NCBI GenBank assembly: GCA_040119125.1
Contig: JBEDTR010000011.1
Span: 1 to 64,000, forward strand
DNA from: Pacificitalea sp040119125
Lineage (GTDB): Bacteria; Pseudomonadota; Alphaproteobacteria; Rhodobacterales; Rhodobacteraceae
Direction: 5' to 3'
Length of the DNA stretch: 64,000 bases
In this document: positions 34,049 through 42,505 of the stretch, piece after piece
Position numbering within the stretch: position 1 is the stretch's first letter
Layout: each line of letters begins with the position of its first letter
Notes under the pieces: generated by a model
Told to the model about the DNA's origin: nothing
The model's database searches: none
Seen by the model: only the letters and a program-made list of their open reading frames with translations
Program-made: the position numbers and the translations under genes

Positions 34049-34699
34049 ATGTCCGACGAATTAGTTTACAAGAAGGCCGGGTTCGGAGCGCCAGTGCCCC
34101 GCGGCAACCGGCCGGCAGTGGTCGTGGTCGATTTCAGCTATGGCTTCACCGACACACAATATCCTACAGCGTCCGAGGCAACGGCACAGCTGGCCGCGAC
34201 CAAGCGCATGTGCGACGCTGCTCGGGCCAAAGGGTTTCCGGTGATCTTTTCGACGATCGCCTATCATCCCGGGGAACTCGATACGTTGACCTGGCTGAAA
34301 AAATCCACAGGGATGCGGGCGCTGGTCGAGGGGACAAGGCTGACCCAGATTGACGAGGCAACGGGGATTCTTCCCACTGACCCGGTCGTGGTCAAAAAAG
34401 GCGCATCATCCTTTTTCGGATCGACCTTGGGCGCAATCCTCACAGCCGCTCGGGTCGATACCTTGGTAGTGGCCGGCGCGACAACATCGGGCTGCGTCCG
34501 CGCGACGGTCGTCGATGCCGTGCAATCAGGATATAACGTCCTATGCGTCGAAGATTGCTGCGCCGACCGGGCCTCCGCGCCACACCAGGCAAGCCTCTAC
34601 GATATCCAGCAGAAATACGGCGATGTTGTCACCAGCGATGACGTTTTGAGCTGGTTTGATAGCCTCGATCAGTCAGCGGGCGCAGAAAGCGCAGCCTGA
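34049..34699 (+). CDS. nicF: Maleamate amidohydrolase (isochorismatase-like)
   Basis: A 216-residue cysteine hydrolase that converts maleamate to maleate and ammonia. The catalytic triad of the isochorismatase-like fold is visible as D28 (VVVVDFS), K117 (VVKKGASSFF) and C149 (TTSGCVRA), in line with the NicF triad Asp/Lys/Cys. The family's cis-peptide region VAGATTSGCV is intact. It is the last gene of the nicE-nicD-nicX-nicF operon, 97 bases after nicX, with GAGG before the ATG. A possible terminator hairpin follows at 34768-34805. Confidence 0.92.
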   Translation: MSDELVYKKAGFGAPVPRGNRPAVVVVDFSYGFTDTQYPTASEATAQLAATKRMCDAARAKGFPVIFSTIAYHPGELDTLTWLKKSTGMRALVEGTRLTQIDEATGILPTDPVVVKKGASSFFGSTLGAILTAARVDTLVVAGATTSGCVRATVVDAVQSGYNVLCVEDCCADRASAPHQASLYDIQQKYGDVVTSDDVLSWFDSLDQSAGAESAA

Positions 34700-35076
34700 G
34701 TGGCTATTAGCAGAGCGACCTTGCTGAGCCCATTTAAGCGGTAAATAAATTTGTGCGCTGGACAGCCGCAGCCCCTTCTCACTGGTTTTGAGGCAAGGGG
34801 GCTGCTGCGTCTTGTGTGCCTATCGGCAGCTCGCCCCAAAAGCATACCAAACTGCCAGCAAAGGGGGGCACGGTTCATAGATGCGTCGAGTATCTGTCGT
34901 TTCAACGTCAGGCCGCAGCTGGCTAGGGAGAGTCGTGCCACGCGCGTTTATTAGCGAACAGAAATCAAAGATGCCGTGTCTGAATTTGCGAAGATACGCA
35001 TGTAGCTTCACTCTGTGCCACACCTGCGTGTCACATCAGCCGAATGGTTCACTATCATATTGTCTTATAGGGGAAA
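34700..35076. other. 377-base gap between nicF and tRNA-Ala
   Basis: Apart from the hairpin at 34768-34805, no gene, repeat of the tRNA end or integrase remnant is recognisable here. This stretch marks the right boundary of the catabolic region. Confidence 0.4.
34768..34805 (+). terminator. Possible terminator after nicF
   Basis: GCAGCCCCTT (34768-34777) pairs with AAGGGGGCTGC (34795-34805) with one bulged base and a 17-base loop. There is no T tract, so it may be a weak or factor-assisted terminator of the nic operon. Confidence 0.35.
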
Positions 35077-35152
<76 letters not shown>

Positions 35153-35329
35153 TGTAGGCGCGGGTTCTAGGGTCCGGGGGGTGGGAGCGCAAGTGAAAAT
35201 TTCACTCCCCGACCACCTTTTTCCCTCCTCCGCCATCGCGCGCAAGCTAGCGGGGGAAAACGTCGGGCCCGGGTCTTTGCCCGCGCCTGACGGCGGCATG
35301 CGCGACCCGATCAGGGTCGCGCCATCAAC

Positions 35330-35662
35330 TCAGCTGTCGTCGTCTTCCGAAGCAACATCTGCGATGTCGTCCAGCGACACATCATCATCGTCGTCGTCTT
35401 CCAGAACGTCATCGCCCAGATCGACATCGTTGTCGTCGTCATCATCGTCCAGCACGTCGGCGTCGTCGGTGGGGCGCGCCTTTTCCTTGCTGACCTTGGC
35501 TTTCACGGGCTTATTGACGGACGCGCGCGATTTGCCGTTGCCGGTTTCGATCGTAACGACCTCGCCGGTATAGGGGCTGACGATCGGGTCGCGATTCAGG
35601 TCGTAGAACCGTTTTCCTGTCGTCGGGCAAACGCGCTTGACGCCCCATTCTTCCTTGGGCAT
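35330..35662 (-). CDS. TIGR02300 family acidic protein (FYDLN motif)
   Basis: A 110-residue alphaproteobacterial protein of unknown function. The N-terminus has a zinc-ribbon-like beginning, KRVCPTTGKRFYDLNRDPIV, with the FYDLN signature. A basic linker (about 45-68) is followed by an extremely acidic tail dominated by Asp runs (about 70-110). The ATG at 35662 gives the family start MPKEEWGVKR; the frame extends upstream without homology. Families of this type may act on RNA or polymerase, but this is not established. It precedes tRNA-Ala in the same direction. Confidence 0.9.
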   Translation of the reverse strand: MPKEEWGVKRVCPTTGKRFYDLNRDPIVSPYTGEVVTIETGNGKSRASVNKPVKAKVSKEKARPTDDADVLDDDDDDNDVDLGDDVLEDDDDDDVSLDDIADVASEDDDS

Positions 35663-35828
35663 GGGTTTCCCTTCTCGTGATCCGCTTTGATAAAGTCGGG
35701 GCGATGCCATGTATCGCGGGACCTGTCAAAGCCTTTATGATGGACCGCAGCTAAGGGCGAAACACGCCTGATGCAAGGGCAAAGGCACGCCCGTGCAGGG
35801 ATGCGACACCACGAAAGCAGGGGACGGC

Positions 35829-36557
35829 GTGGACGAGATCGAATTGCCCGGTGATCCGACGATTGCCATACGGTTGCGCCGCTCGGCGGCGGCACGACGC
35901 TATTCCTTGCGCGTGTCGCGGCTGGACGGGCGTGTAACGCTGACCATGCCGCGCCGCGGCTCCCGACGGGAGGCGCTGAGCTTTGCGCGCGACAAGGCCG
36001 CCTGGATTCGCCAGCATCTTGCCGAACGGCCGGGCGAAGTGCAGGCGCTGCCCGGCGCGCGCATCCCCATAGCGGGACAGATGCGGCTGTTGGAGCAGGG
36101 ACCTGTGCGCCGTTTGCGGCTGGAGCCCGACCGTCTGGTGTTACCAGCCGGGCGCGCCGGAAGCCCGCCCGCCATCGCGGCGTTTTTGCGGGAATTGGCG
36201 CGCGACCGGCTGCGGGCGGCATCGGATCATCACGCGGCGGCGCTGGGCCTGACCTTTAGCAGGCTGACCCTGCGCGACACGCGGTCCCGGTGGGGGAGTT
36301 GCTCCTCGCAAGGGGCGTTGATGTATAGCTGGCGGTTAATCCTCGCTCCTGCATCAGTGCTGGATTACGTTGCCGCACATGAAGTTGCGCATCTGGAGGA
36401 AATGAACCACGCGCCTGCGTTCTGGGCTGTGGTGGCGCGAAGCTGTCCCGATTACGCGGCGCCGCGCCAGTGGCTGCGCGATCATGGTGAGGAGCTGCAT
36501 CGCTATCGGTTTGAAGCCGCGCCGCCCACCGGGGCCGACATCGCGCCGATCCACTAG
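35829..36557 (+). CDS. DUF45/YgjP-type zinc metallopeptidase-like protein
   Basis: A 242-residue member of the SprT-like/YgjP metal-dependent hydrolase family. The zinc motif is AAHEVAHLEEMNHAPAFWAV: HExxH plus a third histidine a few residues on. The typical preceding segment TRSRWGSCSSQGALMYSWRL is also present, and the N-terminal half is Arg-rich beta structure (RRYSLRVSRLDGRVTLTMPR). The start is ambiguous; the GTG at 35829 has AGGGGAC just upstream and begins MDEIELPG, while a GTG at 35793 would add 12 residues. Substrate unknown. It is divergent from the TIGR02300 gene. Confidence 0.88.
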   Translation: MDEIELPGDPTIAIRLRRSAAARRYSLRVSRLDGRVTLTMPRRGSRREALSFARDKAAWIRQHLAERPGEVQALPGARIPIAGQMRLLEQGPVRRLRLEPDRLVLPAGRAGSPPAIAAFLRELARDRLRAASDHHAAALGLTFSRLTLRDTRSRWGSCSSQGALMYSWRLILAPASVLDYVAAHEVAHLEEMNHAPAFWAVVARSCPDYAAPRQWLRDHGEELHRYRFEAAPPTGADIAPIH

Positions 36558-36661
36558 CCTCGCACATCGCCCGCGCACACCACCCGCGCACCATGCCCGC
36601 GCGGGAGGCACCGCCCGCCAAGCCGATTGACCCGCGCTACGGCGCTGACCAGAGTGACGCC

Positions 36662-37336
36662 ATGCTGTTAAACCAACGCCCCTCCGAGCCTGCGGCAGGC
36701 ACGCCCGCGCCTGCGCCCGGCTCCGCTCATGACCGGGTCTACCGTGCGCTGCGCACGCGGATCATGCATGGCGAAATCATGCCCGGCGCGTCGCTGACCC
36801 TGCGCGGGATCGGGCGGGATTACGGGGTGTCGATGACGCCCGCGCGCGAGTCGGTGCGGCGGCTGGTGGCCGAAGGCGCGTTGATGCTGTCGAGTTCGGG
36901 GCGCGTGTCGACGCCCGAGCTGTCACAGGACCGGCTGGAGGAGCTGGCCGCGCTTCGTTCTCTGTTGGAGCCGGAGCTAAGTTCGCGCGCGCTGCCACGG
37001 GCGCATCTGGCATTGATCGACCGTTTGCAGACCATCAACGGCACGATTGCCGAGGCGATCCAGCGACATGACGCGGTGGGCTATATTCGCAGCAACCTTG
37101 AATTCCACCGGACATTGTATCTGCGCGCGCAGGCGCCGGCGATGCTGGCCATGGCGGAAACCGTCTGGTTGCAACTGGGGCCGACGATGCGGGCGCTTTA
37201 TGGGCGGCTGAACCGCACGACGACGCCCTATCACCATCAGCTTATCGTCGCGGCGCTAAAGGCCGGGGATGAGCCATCCCTGCGGCTGGCGGTGCGGGGC
37301 GATGTCACACAGGGGCTGAAGCTGCTGGCCGCGTAA
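36662..37336 (+). CDS. GntR family (FCD domain) transcriptional regulator
   Basis: A 224-residue FadR-subfamily regulator. The winged helix is at about residues 15-80 (HDRVYRALRTRIMHGEIMPG, then MTPARESVRRLVAEGAL). The FCD ligand domain follows with the LEFHRTLY motif that supplies metal-binding histidines. The start at Met 36662 fits the usual distance to the DNA-binding domain; an ATG at 36593 would add 23 residues. Its last 32 bases overlap the end of the convergent gene on the other strand. No target gene is obvious nearby. Confidence 0.88.
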   Translation: MLLNQRPSEPAAGTPAPAPGSAHDRVYRALRTRIMHGEIMPGASLTLRGIGRDYGVSMTPARESVRRLVAEGALMLSSSGRVSTPELSQDRLEELAALRSLLEPELSSRALPRAHLALIDRLQTINGTIAEAIQRHDAVGYIRSNLEFHRTLYLRAQAPAMLAMAETVWLQLGPTMRALYGRLNRTTTPYHHQLIVAALKAGDEPSLRLAVRGDVTQGLKLLAA

Positions 37337-38315
37337 GAGCTGCTGTCTGCTCCGCCGGACGGTGCAGCGCGCGGCGCACCGGGTGGACCGGAATGGGGGG
37401 CACCAGCGGCGGCACGGCGCTTTCAGGCAGAAGCGGCCCGATGCGGGCAGCGACTTCGGCGGCGGTGGCACGACAGGTTTGAACTTCCTCCGGGCCCAGT
37501 CCCAGCGCCGTGCCCAATGTCAGAACGAACTGGATTTCGGCCTCACGCCGGGTTCCGCGAAATTCGGTGACAAGCAGCGCGCCACTGAGCAACACCCGGC
37601 GTTGTGCGCGGGACATGCCATCGCCGAAGCGGCGCAGATGATCCAATGGGACCCTGCGAATGGCCAAGCCGTATTTCCGGGTGATCCGTTCCGGCACCAC
37701 GGGCGTTTCGGTCAGGGCCGTGGCAATACGGGCGATGGCATGGCATTTGGCGGGCGACAGCCGTTGTTCCTTGGCGCAGGCAGCCTGACACATCACATCG
37801 ACCAGTCGGGACTGAAAGCCGCTTTGGGACATGGCATCCTGAGGCTGACGCTCGGCGCCTTCTTCCGAATGTGAAGACCCGTTTGCGCTTCTGCCGCGCA
37901 GCCGCACCCACGCGCCTGCGCCAGCTGACGCAAGCGCCAGAAACGGCAGCAGAAACCCGGTCAGACGATCCATGCGCGACAGCTGCGGCACCAGTGTGAC
38001 ACGGGCAGGGAGCAATCCGGCCTGACGCATGGACAGGATTTCTTCGGGATTGAGAACAGAGGTCGATGACGTGCTGCGGCATCCGTCCCGCGACAGCACA
38101 TAGCCAATGGAACTGCGCCACACGCCAAGCCCCAGCAGATGAGATTTCCGCGTCATGTGACACAGCGTCAGCGGGTGCTGCGCGGCGTCGAGCATCTCTG
38201 TAGGGCTGACATGGGTCAGCTCCCGGGATTCGGGCAGAAGGACGCGCGCACGGGCGTCCTCCGTCTGGGCGACGACAGCCAACAGGCCTGCCGCCATCAC
38301 TGTCACAAGCTTCAT
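37305..38315 (-). CDS. Membrane protein with signal peptide and possible TerB-like C-terminal domain
   Basis: A 336-residue protein not firmly recognised. The ATG at 38315 starts a signal peptide (MKLVTVMAAGLLAVVAQT). A periplasmic segment with paired cysteines follows (LTLCHMTRKS and SRDGCRSTSS), then one membrane helix (about 118-138, LTGFLLPFLALASAGAGAWV). The cytoplasmic C-terminal part has a helical region (about 165-300) reminiscent of TerB/DjlA modules (VDVMCQAACAKEQRLSPAKC). The last 30-40 residues are Pro-rich. It converges with, and overlaps by 32 bases, the GntR gene. The function is unknown; the TerB resemblance is tentative. Confidence 0.72.
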   Translation of the reverse strand: MKLVTVMAAGLLAVVAQTEDARARVLLPESRELTHVSPTEMLDAAQHPLTLCHMTRKSHLLGLGVWRSSIGYVLSRDGCRSTSSTSVLNPEEILSMRQAGLLPARVTLVPQLSRMDRLTGFLLPFLALASAGAGAWVRLRGRSANGSSHSEEGAERQPQDAMSQSGFQSRLVDVMCQAACAKEQRLSPAKCHAIARIATALTETPVVPERITRKYGLAIRRVPLDHLRRFGDGMSRAQRRVLLSGALLVTEFRGTRREAEIQFVLTLGTALGLGPEEVQTCRATAAEVAARIGPLLPESAVPPLVPPIPVHPVRRALHRPAEQTAALTRPAASAPV

Positions 38316-38481
38316 ACCGCTGTCCTTAATCGGGCATCTTCGGCCCTTTCCCGTTAAAGTTGATGGCAAAAGGGGAAAGAATTATGGCGTTCGCATGACC
38401 AATTTCGGCAAATTTCGCTGCGGGCCACCTGCGCATTGCAATAGCGGTGCTGCCACTAGGCCGCGAAGATGCAGCGGGACA

Positions 38482-38510
38482 TAAAAAAAACGGAGCCCGA
38501 AGGCTCCGTT
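38482..38510 (-). terminator. Rho-independent terminator of the suc-lpd operon
   Basis: Read on the minus strand, ACGGAGCC, a short CTTCGG-type loop, then GGCTCCGT is followed by a run of eight T. It lies 24 bases after the lpd stop and closes the sucC to lpd unit. Confidence 0.9.
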
Positions 38511-38534
38511 TCGCAAGACGTTATATAAGTGCGA

Positions 38535-39929
38535 TCAGGCGTGGATCGCGCCGTCGCCACAGGCCAAAGCCGCCTCACGCACCGCTTCGGAAAAGGTCGG
38601 ATGCGCGTGACAGGTCAGCGCCAGATCCTGCGCCGAGGCACCGAATTCCATCGCCACGCAGACCTCATGGATCAAATCACCTGCGCCCGGGCCGATGATA
38701 TGCGCGCCAAGGATACGGTCGGTTTCCTTATCGGCGAGGATCTTGACGAAGCCTTCGCCCGCGAACACCGCCTTGGCCCGGCCATTGCCCATGAAGGAAA
38801 ACTTGCCGACCTTATAGGCGCGGCCTTCGTCCTTCAGCAGCTCCTCGGTCTGACCCACAAAGGCGACCTCGGGGTGGGTGTAGATCACGCCGGGGATGAC
38901 GCCGTAATTGACGTGGCCATGCTTGCCGGCGATTTCCTCGGCGACGGCCATGCCCTCATCCTCGGCCTTATGGGCCAGCATCGGGCCGGTGATCGCGTCA
39001 CCGATGGCGTAGATGCCTTTGACGTTGGTTTGCCAGCCTTTGTCGGTGGCGATCTGGCCGCGCTTGGTCAGCTCCACGCCCAAGGCCTCCAGCCCCAGTC
39101 CGTCGGTGAACGGCTTGCGTCCGGTGGCGACCAACACCACTTCGGCGTCGAGGCTCGCCTCGCTGTCGTCCTTGCGCAGGGTGTAATGCACCGTGGCCTT
39201 GTTGCCCGAGGTCTCGACCTTGGACACGCCTGCGCCGGTGATGAAGTTGATGCCCTGCTTTTTGAGGATCTTCTGGAAGCTGCGCGACACTTCCATATCC
39301 ACGCCGGGGGTGATGCTGTCGAGATATTCGATCACCGTCACCTCGGCGCCCAGCCGCGAATAGACCGAGCCCATTTCCAGCCCGATCACGCCGCCGCCGA
39401 TGACGATCATGCTTTTGGGCACTTTCGGCAGTTCCAGCGCACCGGTGGAGGTCACGACGGTTTTTTCGTCGATGGTCACATCGGCACCGGGAACGGACGC
39501 AGCCTCGGAGCCCGACGCAATCACGATATGCTTGGCCTCATGGACCTCATCGCCGACCTTGACCTTACCGGCCTCAGGCACGGAGCCCCAGCCTTTCAGC
39601 CAATCGATCTTGTTCTTTTTGAACAGGAATTCGATGCCCTTGGTGTTCTGGCCGATCACGTCGTCCTTATAGGCCAGCATCTGCTTCCAATCGACCGAAG
39701 GCGATTTGCCCTTCAGGCCCATCTTGGCAAAGTTATGCTCGGCTTCGTGCAGCTGGTGGCTGGCGTGGAGCAGCGCCTTTGACGGGATGCAGCCCACGTT
39801 CAGGCAGGTGCCGCCCAATGTCTCGCGGCCCTCGACGCAGGCGGTCTTGAGGCCGAGCTGCGCGCAACGGATCGCGCAGACATAGCCGCCGGGGCCGGAG
39901 CCGATCACGATCACATCATAGCTTGCCAT
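38535..39929 (-). CDS. lpd: Dihydrolipoyl dehydrogenase (E3)
   Basis: A 464-residue flavoprotein that reoxidises dihydrolipoyl groups of 2-oxoacid dehydrogenases with NAD+. FAD motif GSGPGG is near the N-terminus, the redox disulfide is in GGTCLNVGCIPSKA, and NAD-binding GGGVIGLE is central. The C-terminal catalytic HAHPTFSE retains His and Glu, unlike the paralogue at 5336-6766. Position at the end of the sucCDAB unit assigns it to 2-oxoglutarate dehydrogenase. A strong terminator follows. Confidence 0.97.
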   Translation of the reverse strand: MASYDVIVIGSGPGGYVCAIRCAQLGLKTACVEGRETLGGTCLNVGCIPSKALLHASHQLHEAEHNFAKMGLKGKSPSVDWKQMLAYKDDVIGQNTKGIEFLFKKNKIDWLKGWGSVPEAGKVKVGDEVHEAKHIVIASGSEAASVPGADVTIDEKTVVTSTGALELPKVPKSMIVIGGGVIGLEMGSVYSRLGAEVTVIEYLDSITPGVDMEVSRSFQKILKKQGINFITGAGVSKVETSGNKATVHYTLRKDDSEASLDAEVVLVATGRKPFTDGLGLEALGVELTKRGQIATDKGWQTNVKGIYAIGDAITGPMLAHKAEDEGMAVAEEIAGKHGHVNYGVIPGVIYTHPEVAFVGQTEELLKDEGRAYKVGKFSFMGNGRAKAVFAGEGFVKILADKETDRILGAHIIGPGAGDLIHEVCVAMEFGASAQDLALTCHAHPTFSEAVREAALACGDGAIHA

Positions 39930-40023
39930 TCATCTGGTCCTTCCTGGTGTCTTCAAAAGTTGCCGGGCGTCGTCGCGCGGGAGGGGCGCGGCCCGAATGA
40001 GTATTTGGGAGAAATCGAACCCA

Positions 40024-40419
40024 TCACAGCAGCGCCAGCAGATAGAGCGCCATGGTGGCGGTGAAACCTACAGCCCAGATCACGCTGCGCCACGGGCGCC
40101 AGCCATAGCTATAGGCGGGAATATAGAGAACGCGCGCCAGCAGATAGGTCCATGCCAGCACAGCGGTCAGCGCGGTCGACTGTCCGGTCAGCCCGATCAG
40201 CAACGCGGCAGGGGCGAACAGGGTCAGCCCCTCGAAATGGTTGGTAAGCGCGCGGTGCAGTCGCCCGGTCATGGCCGACATTTCGCGCGAGGGCGGGCGG
40301 TCGCGGGCCGATGTCGTGTAGCCCGAGCCCAGTTCCAGATTGGCGGGCACGGCCATCAACATGAATTGCAGGCCCTGCAGGAGCCCCGCCAGCGCCAAGA
40401 CGGTCAATTCAGCGGTCAT
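40024..40419 (-). CDS. MAPEG family membrane protein
   Basis: A 131-residue four-helix inner-membrane protein of the MAPEG (membrane-associated eicosanoid/glutathione metabolism) family. Typical features are the early helix with GLLQGLQFMLM, the RALTNHFEGLTLFAPAALL segment and ARVLYIPAYSYGWRPWRS. The start at Met 40419 (MTAELTVLAL) is preferred; the frame extends six residues. It lies between the small gene at 40462 and lpd in the suc operon. Its enzymatic role in bacteria is unknown. Confidence 0.88.
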   Translation of the reverse strand: MTAELTVLALAGLLQGLQFMLMAVPANLELGSGYTTSARDRPPSREMSAMTGRLHRALTNHFEGLTLFAPAALLIGLTGQSTALTAVLAWTYLLARVLYIPAYSYGWRPWRSVIWAVGFTATMALYLLALL

Positions 40420-40461
40420 GGCGGGCCTCTGCGACAAGCACGTGGTTGGGGGTGCGGTGGG

Positions 40462-40728
40462 TCAAGCTGTCCGCACGAAACGCGCGCTGTCCGCCGAAAC
40501 ACCGGCCTGTGCCAGCGCCTGACGATACTGGGGTCCGTCCAGCCAGTTTTGCGCGCGATCCCTGTCGGCCACCTCGAACAGGCACCACACACCGCTGCCC
40601 TCGGTTTCGTTCCACAGCTGCAACAGGCTCAGCCCGGCGCGGTCGCGCGTTTCGGCATCGCCGTCGAAGACCTGTCGCCAGGTGTCGCGGTCCGTGGGCT
40701 GGTAGCGGCAGAGAAGTTGCAAAGACAT
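40462..40728 (-). CDS. Small conserved hypothetical protein in the suc operon
   Basis: An 88-residue cytoplasmic protein that starts MSLQLLCRYQPTDRDTWRQV and includes LWNETEGSGVWCLFEVADRD, a pattern that suggests a small ferredoxin-like (dimeric alpha/beta) fold. I do not recognise the family with certainty. AGGAGGACC precedes the ATG on the minus strand, so it is translated. It lies between sucB and the MAPEG gene in the same direction. No function is assigned. Confidence 0.68.
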   Translation of the reverse strand: MSLQLLCRYQPTDRDTWRQVFDGDAETRDRAGLSLLQLWNETEGSGVWCLFEVADRDRAQNWLDGPQYRQALAQAGVSADSARFVRTA

Positions 40729-40942
40729 CGGTTGGTCCTCCCGTGACGGTAAAGCCGCGTGAGGGCGGCGTTGCCCGGTGATCTAGGGCGGGCAACGCCT
40801 TCAGACAGGGGAGATCGGTGTGACGACGCAGGACCACCCGCGCGCATGGGCGCGCCTCGCGATCCGCCGGGCACGCGGGCAGGGCCCTGTGCGGGTGGCG
40901 GATCGGAGAGGAGGACACGGCCATCACATCGACGCTCCGGGA

Positions 40943-42505
40943 TCAGAGATCCATCAGCATGCGACGCGGATCCTCAAGCGCTTCTTTCACGCGCACGAGG
41001 AATGTCACGGCGCCTTTGCCATCGACGATGCGGTGATCGTAGCTCAGCGCCAGATACATCATCGGGCGGATCTTGATCTCACCATTCACCACCATCGGGC
41101 GGTCCTGGATCTTATGCATGCCGAGGATGCCGGACTGCGGCGGGTTCAGGATCGGCGAGGACATCAGCGAGCCGTAGACACCCCCGTTGGAGATGGTGAA
41201 GGTGCCGCCCTGCATTTCGGCCATGCTGAGCTTGCCGTCACGGGCGCGCTTGCCTTTCTCGGCAATGGCCAGCTCGATCTCGGCGAAGGACATCTGATCG
41301 ACGTCGCGGATCACCGGAACGACCAGACCCTGCGGGGTGCCGGCGGCGATGCCCATATGCACGAAGTTCTTGTAGACCACGTCGGTGCCGTCGATTTCGG
41401 CGTTCACCTCGGGGACTTCTTTCAGCGCGTGGCAGCAGGCCTTGGTGAAGAAGGACATGAAGCCCAGACGTGCGCCATGCTTCTTCTCAAAGAGTTCCTT
41501 ATACTCTTTCCGCAGCGCCATAACCTCGGTCATGTCCACCTCGTTATAGGTGGTCAGCATGGCGGCGGTGTTCTGGCTTTCCTTCAGACGCTTGGCGATG
41601 GTCTGGCGCAGCTTGGTCATTTTGACCCGCTCTTCGCGCGACGCATCTTCGGCCGAGGAGGGGGCGCGCGGCGCGGATTTCGCGGCCGGTGCAGCCGATG
41701 CGGCGCTGGTGCCCGCGGCGAGCGCCTTTTGCACGTCTTCCTTCATGATGCGACCATCGCGGCCCGTGCCGGTGACAGCGCTGGCGGAGATGCCTTTTTC
41801 CGCCATCAGCTTCTTGGCCGAGGGGGCATCTTCGACGTCGCCACCGGATGTCGCGTCCGAGCTTGCAGCCGCGGCGGGGGTCGCGTCGGCCTTGGAGGCA
41901 GGCGCGCTGGCGCCGCCGCCCGATGCGATCACGGCCAGCTTGCCGGCGGCTTCGACCGTTGCGCCTTCGTCGGCGATGATCTCGGTCAGGGTGCCAGAGG
42001 CGGGCGCGGGCACTTCGACCGACACTTTGTCGGTTTCCAGCTCGCACAGCATCTCGTCCTGCGACACGGTATCGCCGACCTTCTTGAACCAAGTCGACAC
42101 GGTCGCTTCGGTCACGGATTCACCCAGCGTCGGCACCATCACATCGACGGAGGCCCCACCGGCATCAGCACCCGAAACCGGCGCATCCTCGCGGCCTTCT
42201 TCGGTGCGCTCGGCGGCGCCGGTGTGGCGCGGCTGGACTTCCTCGGGACCGGCATTGCCTTCTTCGGCGACGGTGGCCAGCAGCGCGTCAACGCCAACGG
42301 TGTCACCTTCGGCGGCGACGATCTCGCCCAACACACCGCTGACGGGCGAGGGCACTTCGACGGTCACCTTGTCGGTTTCCAGCTCGCACAGCATTTCATC
42401 GACCGCGACGGTGTCGCCCGGCTTCTTGAACCAGGTGGCGACGGTTGCCTCGGTAACGCTTTCGCCCAGGGTGGGGACGCGGACTTCGGTAGACATCTGT
42501 TTCAA
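40943..42505 (-). CDS. sucB: 2-oxoglutarate dehydrogenase E2, dihydrolipoyl succinyltransferase (two lipoyl domains)
   Basis: A 520-residue E2 core of the 2-oxoglutarate dehydrogenase complex. Two lipoyl domains are visible (about 1-80 and 120-200), each with the lipoylated lysine in CELETDKV. Ala/Pro-rich linkers lead to the peripheral-subunit-binding domain (SAKKLMAEKGISASAVTGTG). The catalytic domain ends with SYDHRIVDGKGAV, the HxxxDG active site. E. coli SucB has only one lipoyl domain, so this form is longer. It overlaps sucA by four bases. Confidence 0.96.
   Translation of the reverse strand: MKQMSTEVRVPTLGESVTEATVATWFKKPGDTVAVDEMLCELETDKVTVEVPSPVSGVLGEIVAAEGDTVGVDALLATVAEEGNAGPEEVQPRHTGAAERTEEGREDAPVSGADAGGASVDVMVPTLGESVTEATVSTWFKKVGDTVSQDEMLCELETDKVSVEVPAPASGTLTEIIADEGATVEAAGKLAVIASGGGASAPASKADATPAAAASSDATSGGDVEDAPSAKKLMAEKGISASAVTGTGRDGRIMKEDVQKALAAGTSAASAAPAAKSAPRAPSSAEDASREERVKMTKLRQTIAKRLKESQNTAAMLTTYNEVDMTEVMALRKEYKELFEKKHGARLGFMSFFTKACCHALKEVPEVNAEIDGTDVVYKNFVHMGIAAGTPQGLVVPVIRDVDQMSFAEIELAIAEKGKRARDGKLSMAEMQGGTFTISNGGVYGSLMSSPILNPPQSGILGMHKIQDRPMVVNGEIKIRPMMYLALSYDHRIVDGKGAVTFLVRVKEALEDPRRMLMDL

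Noticed and set aside
35330..35470. Asp-rich region as a tandem DNA repeat
   Set aside because: The GAT/GAC run is explained by the acidic tail of the TIGR02300 protein; the units are irregular.
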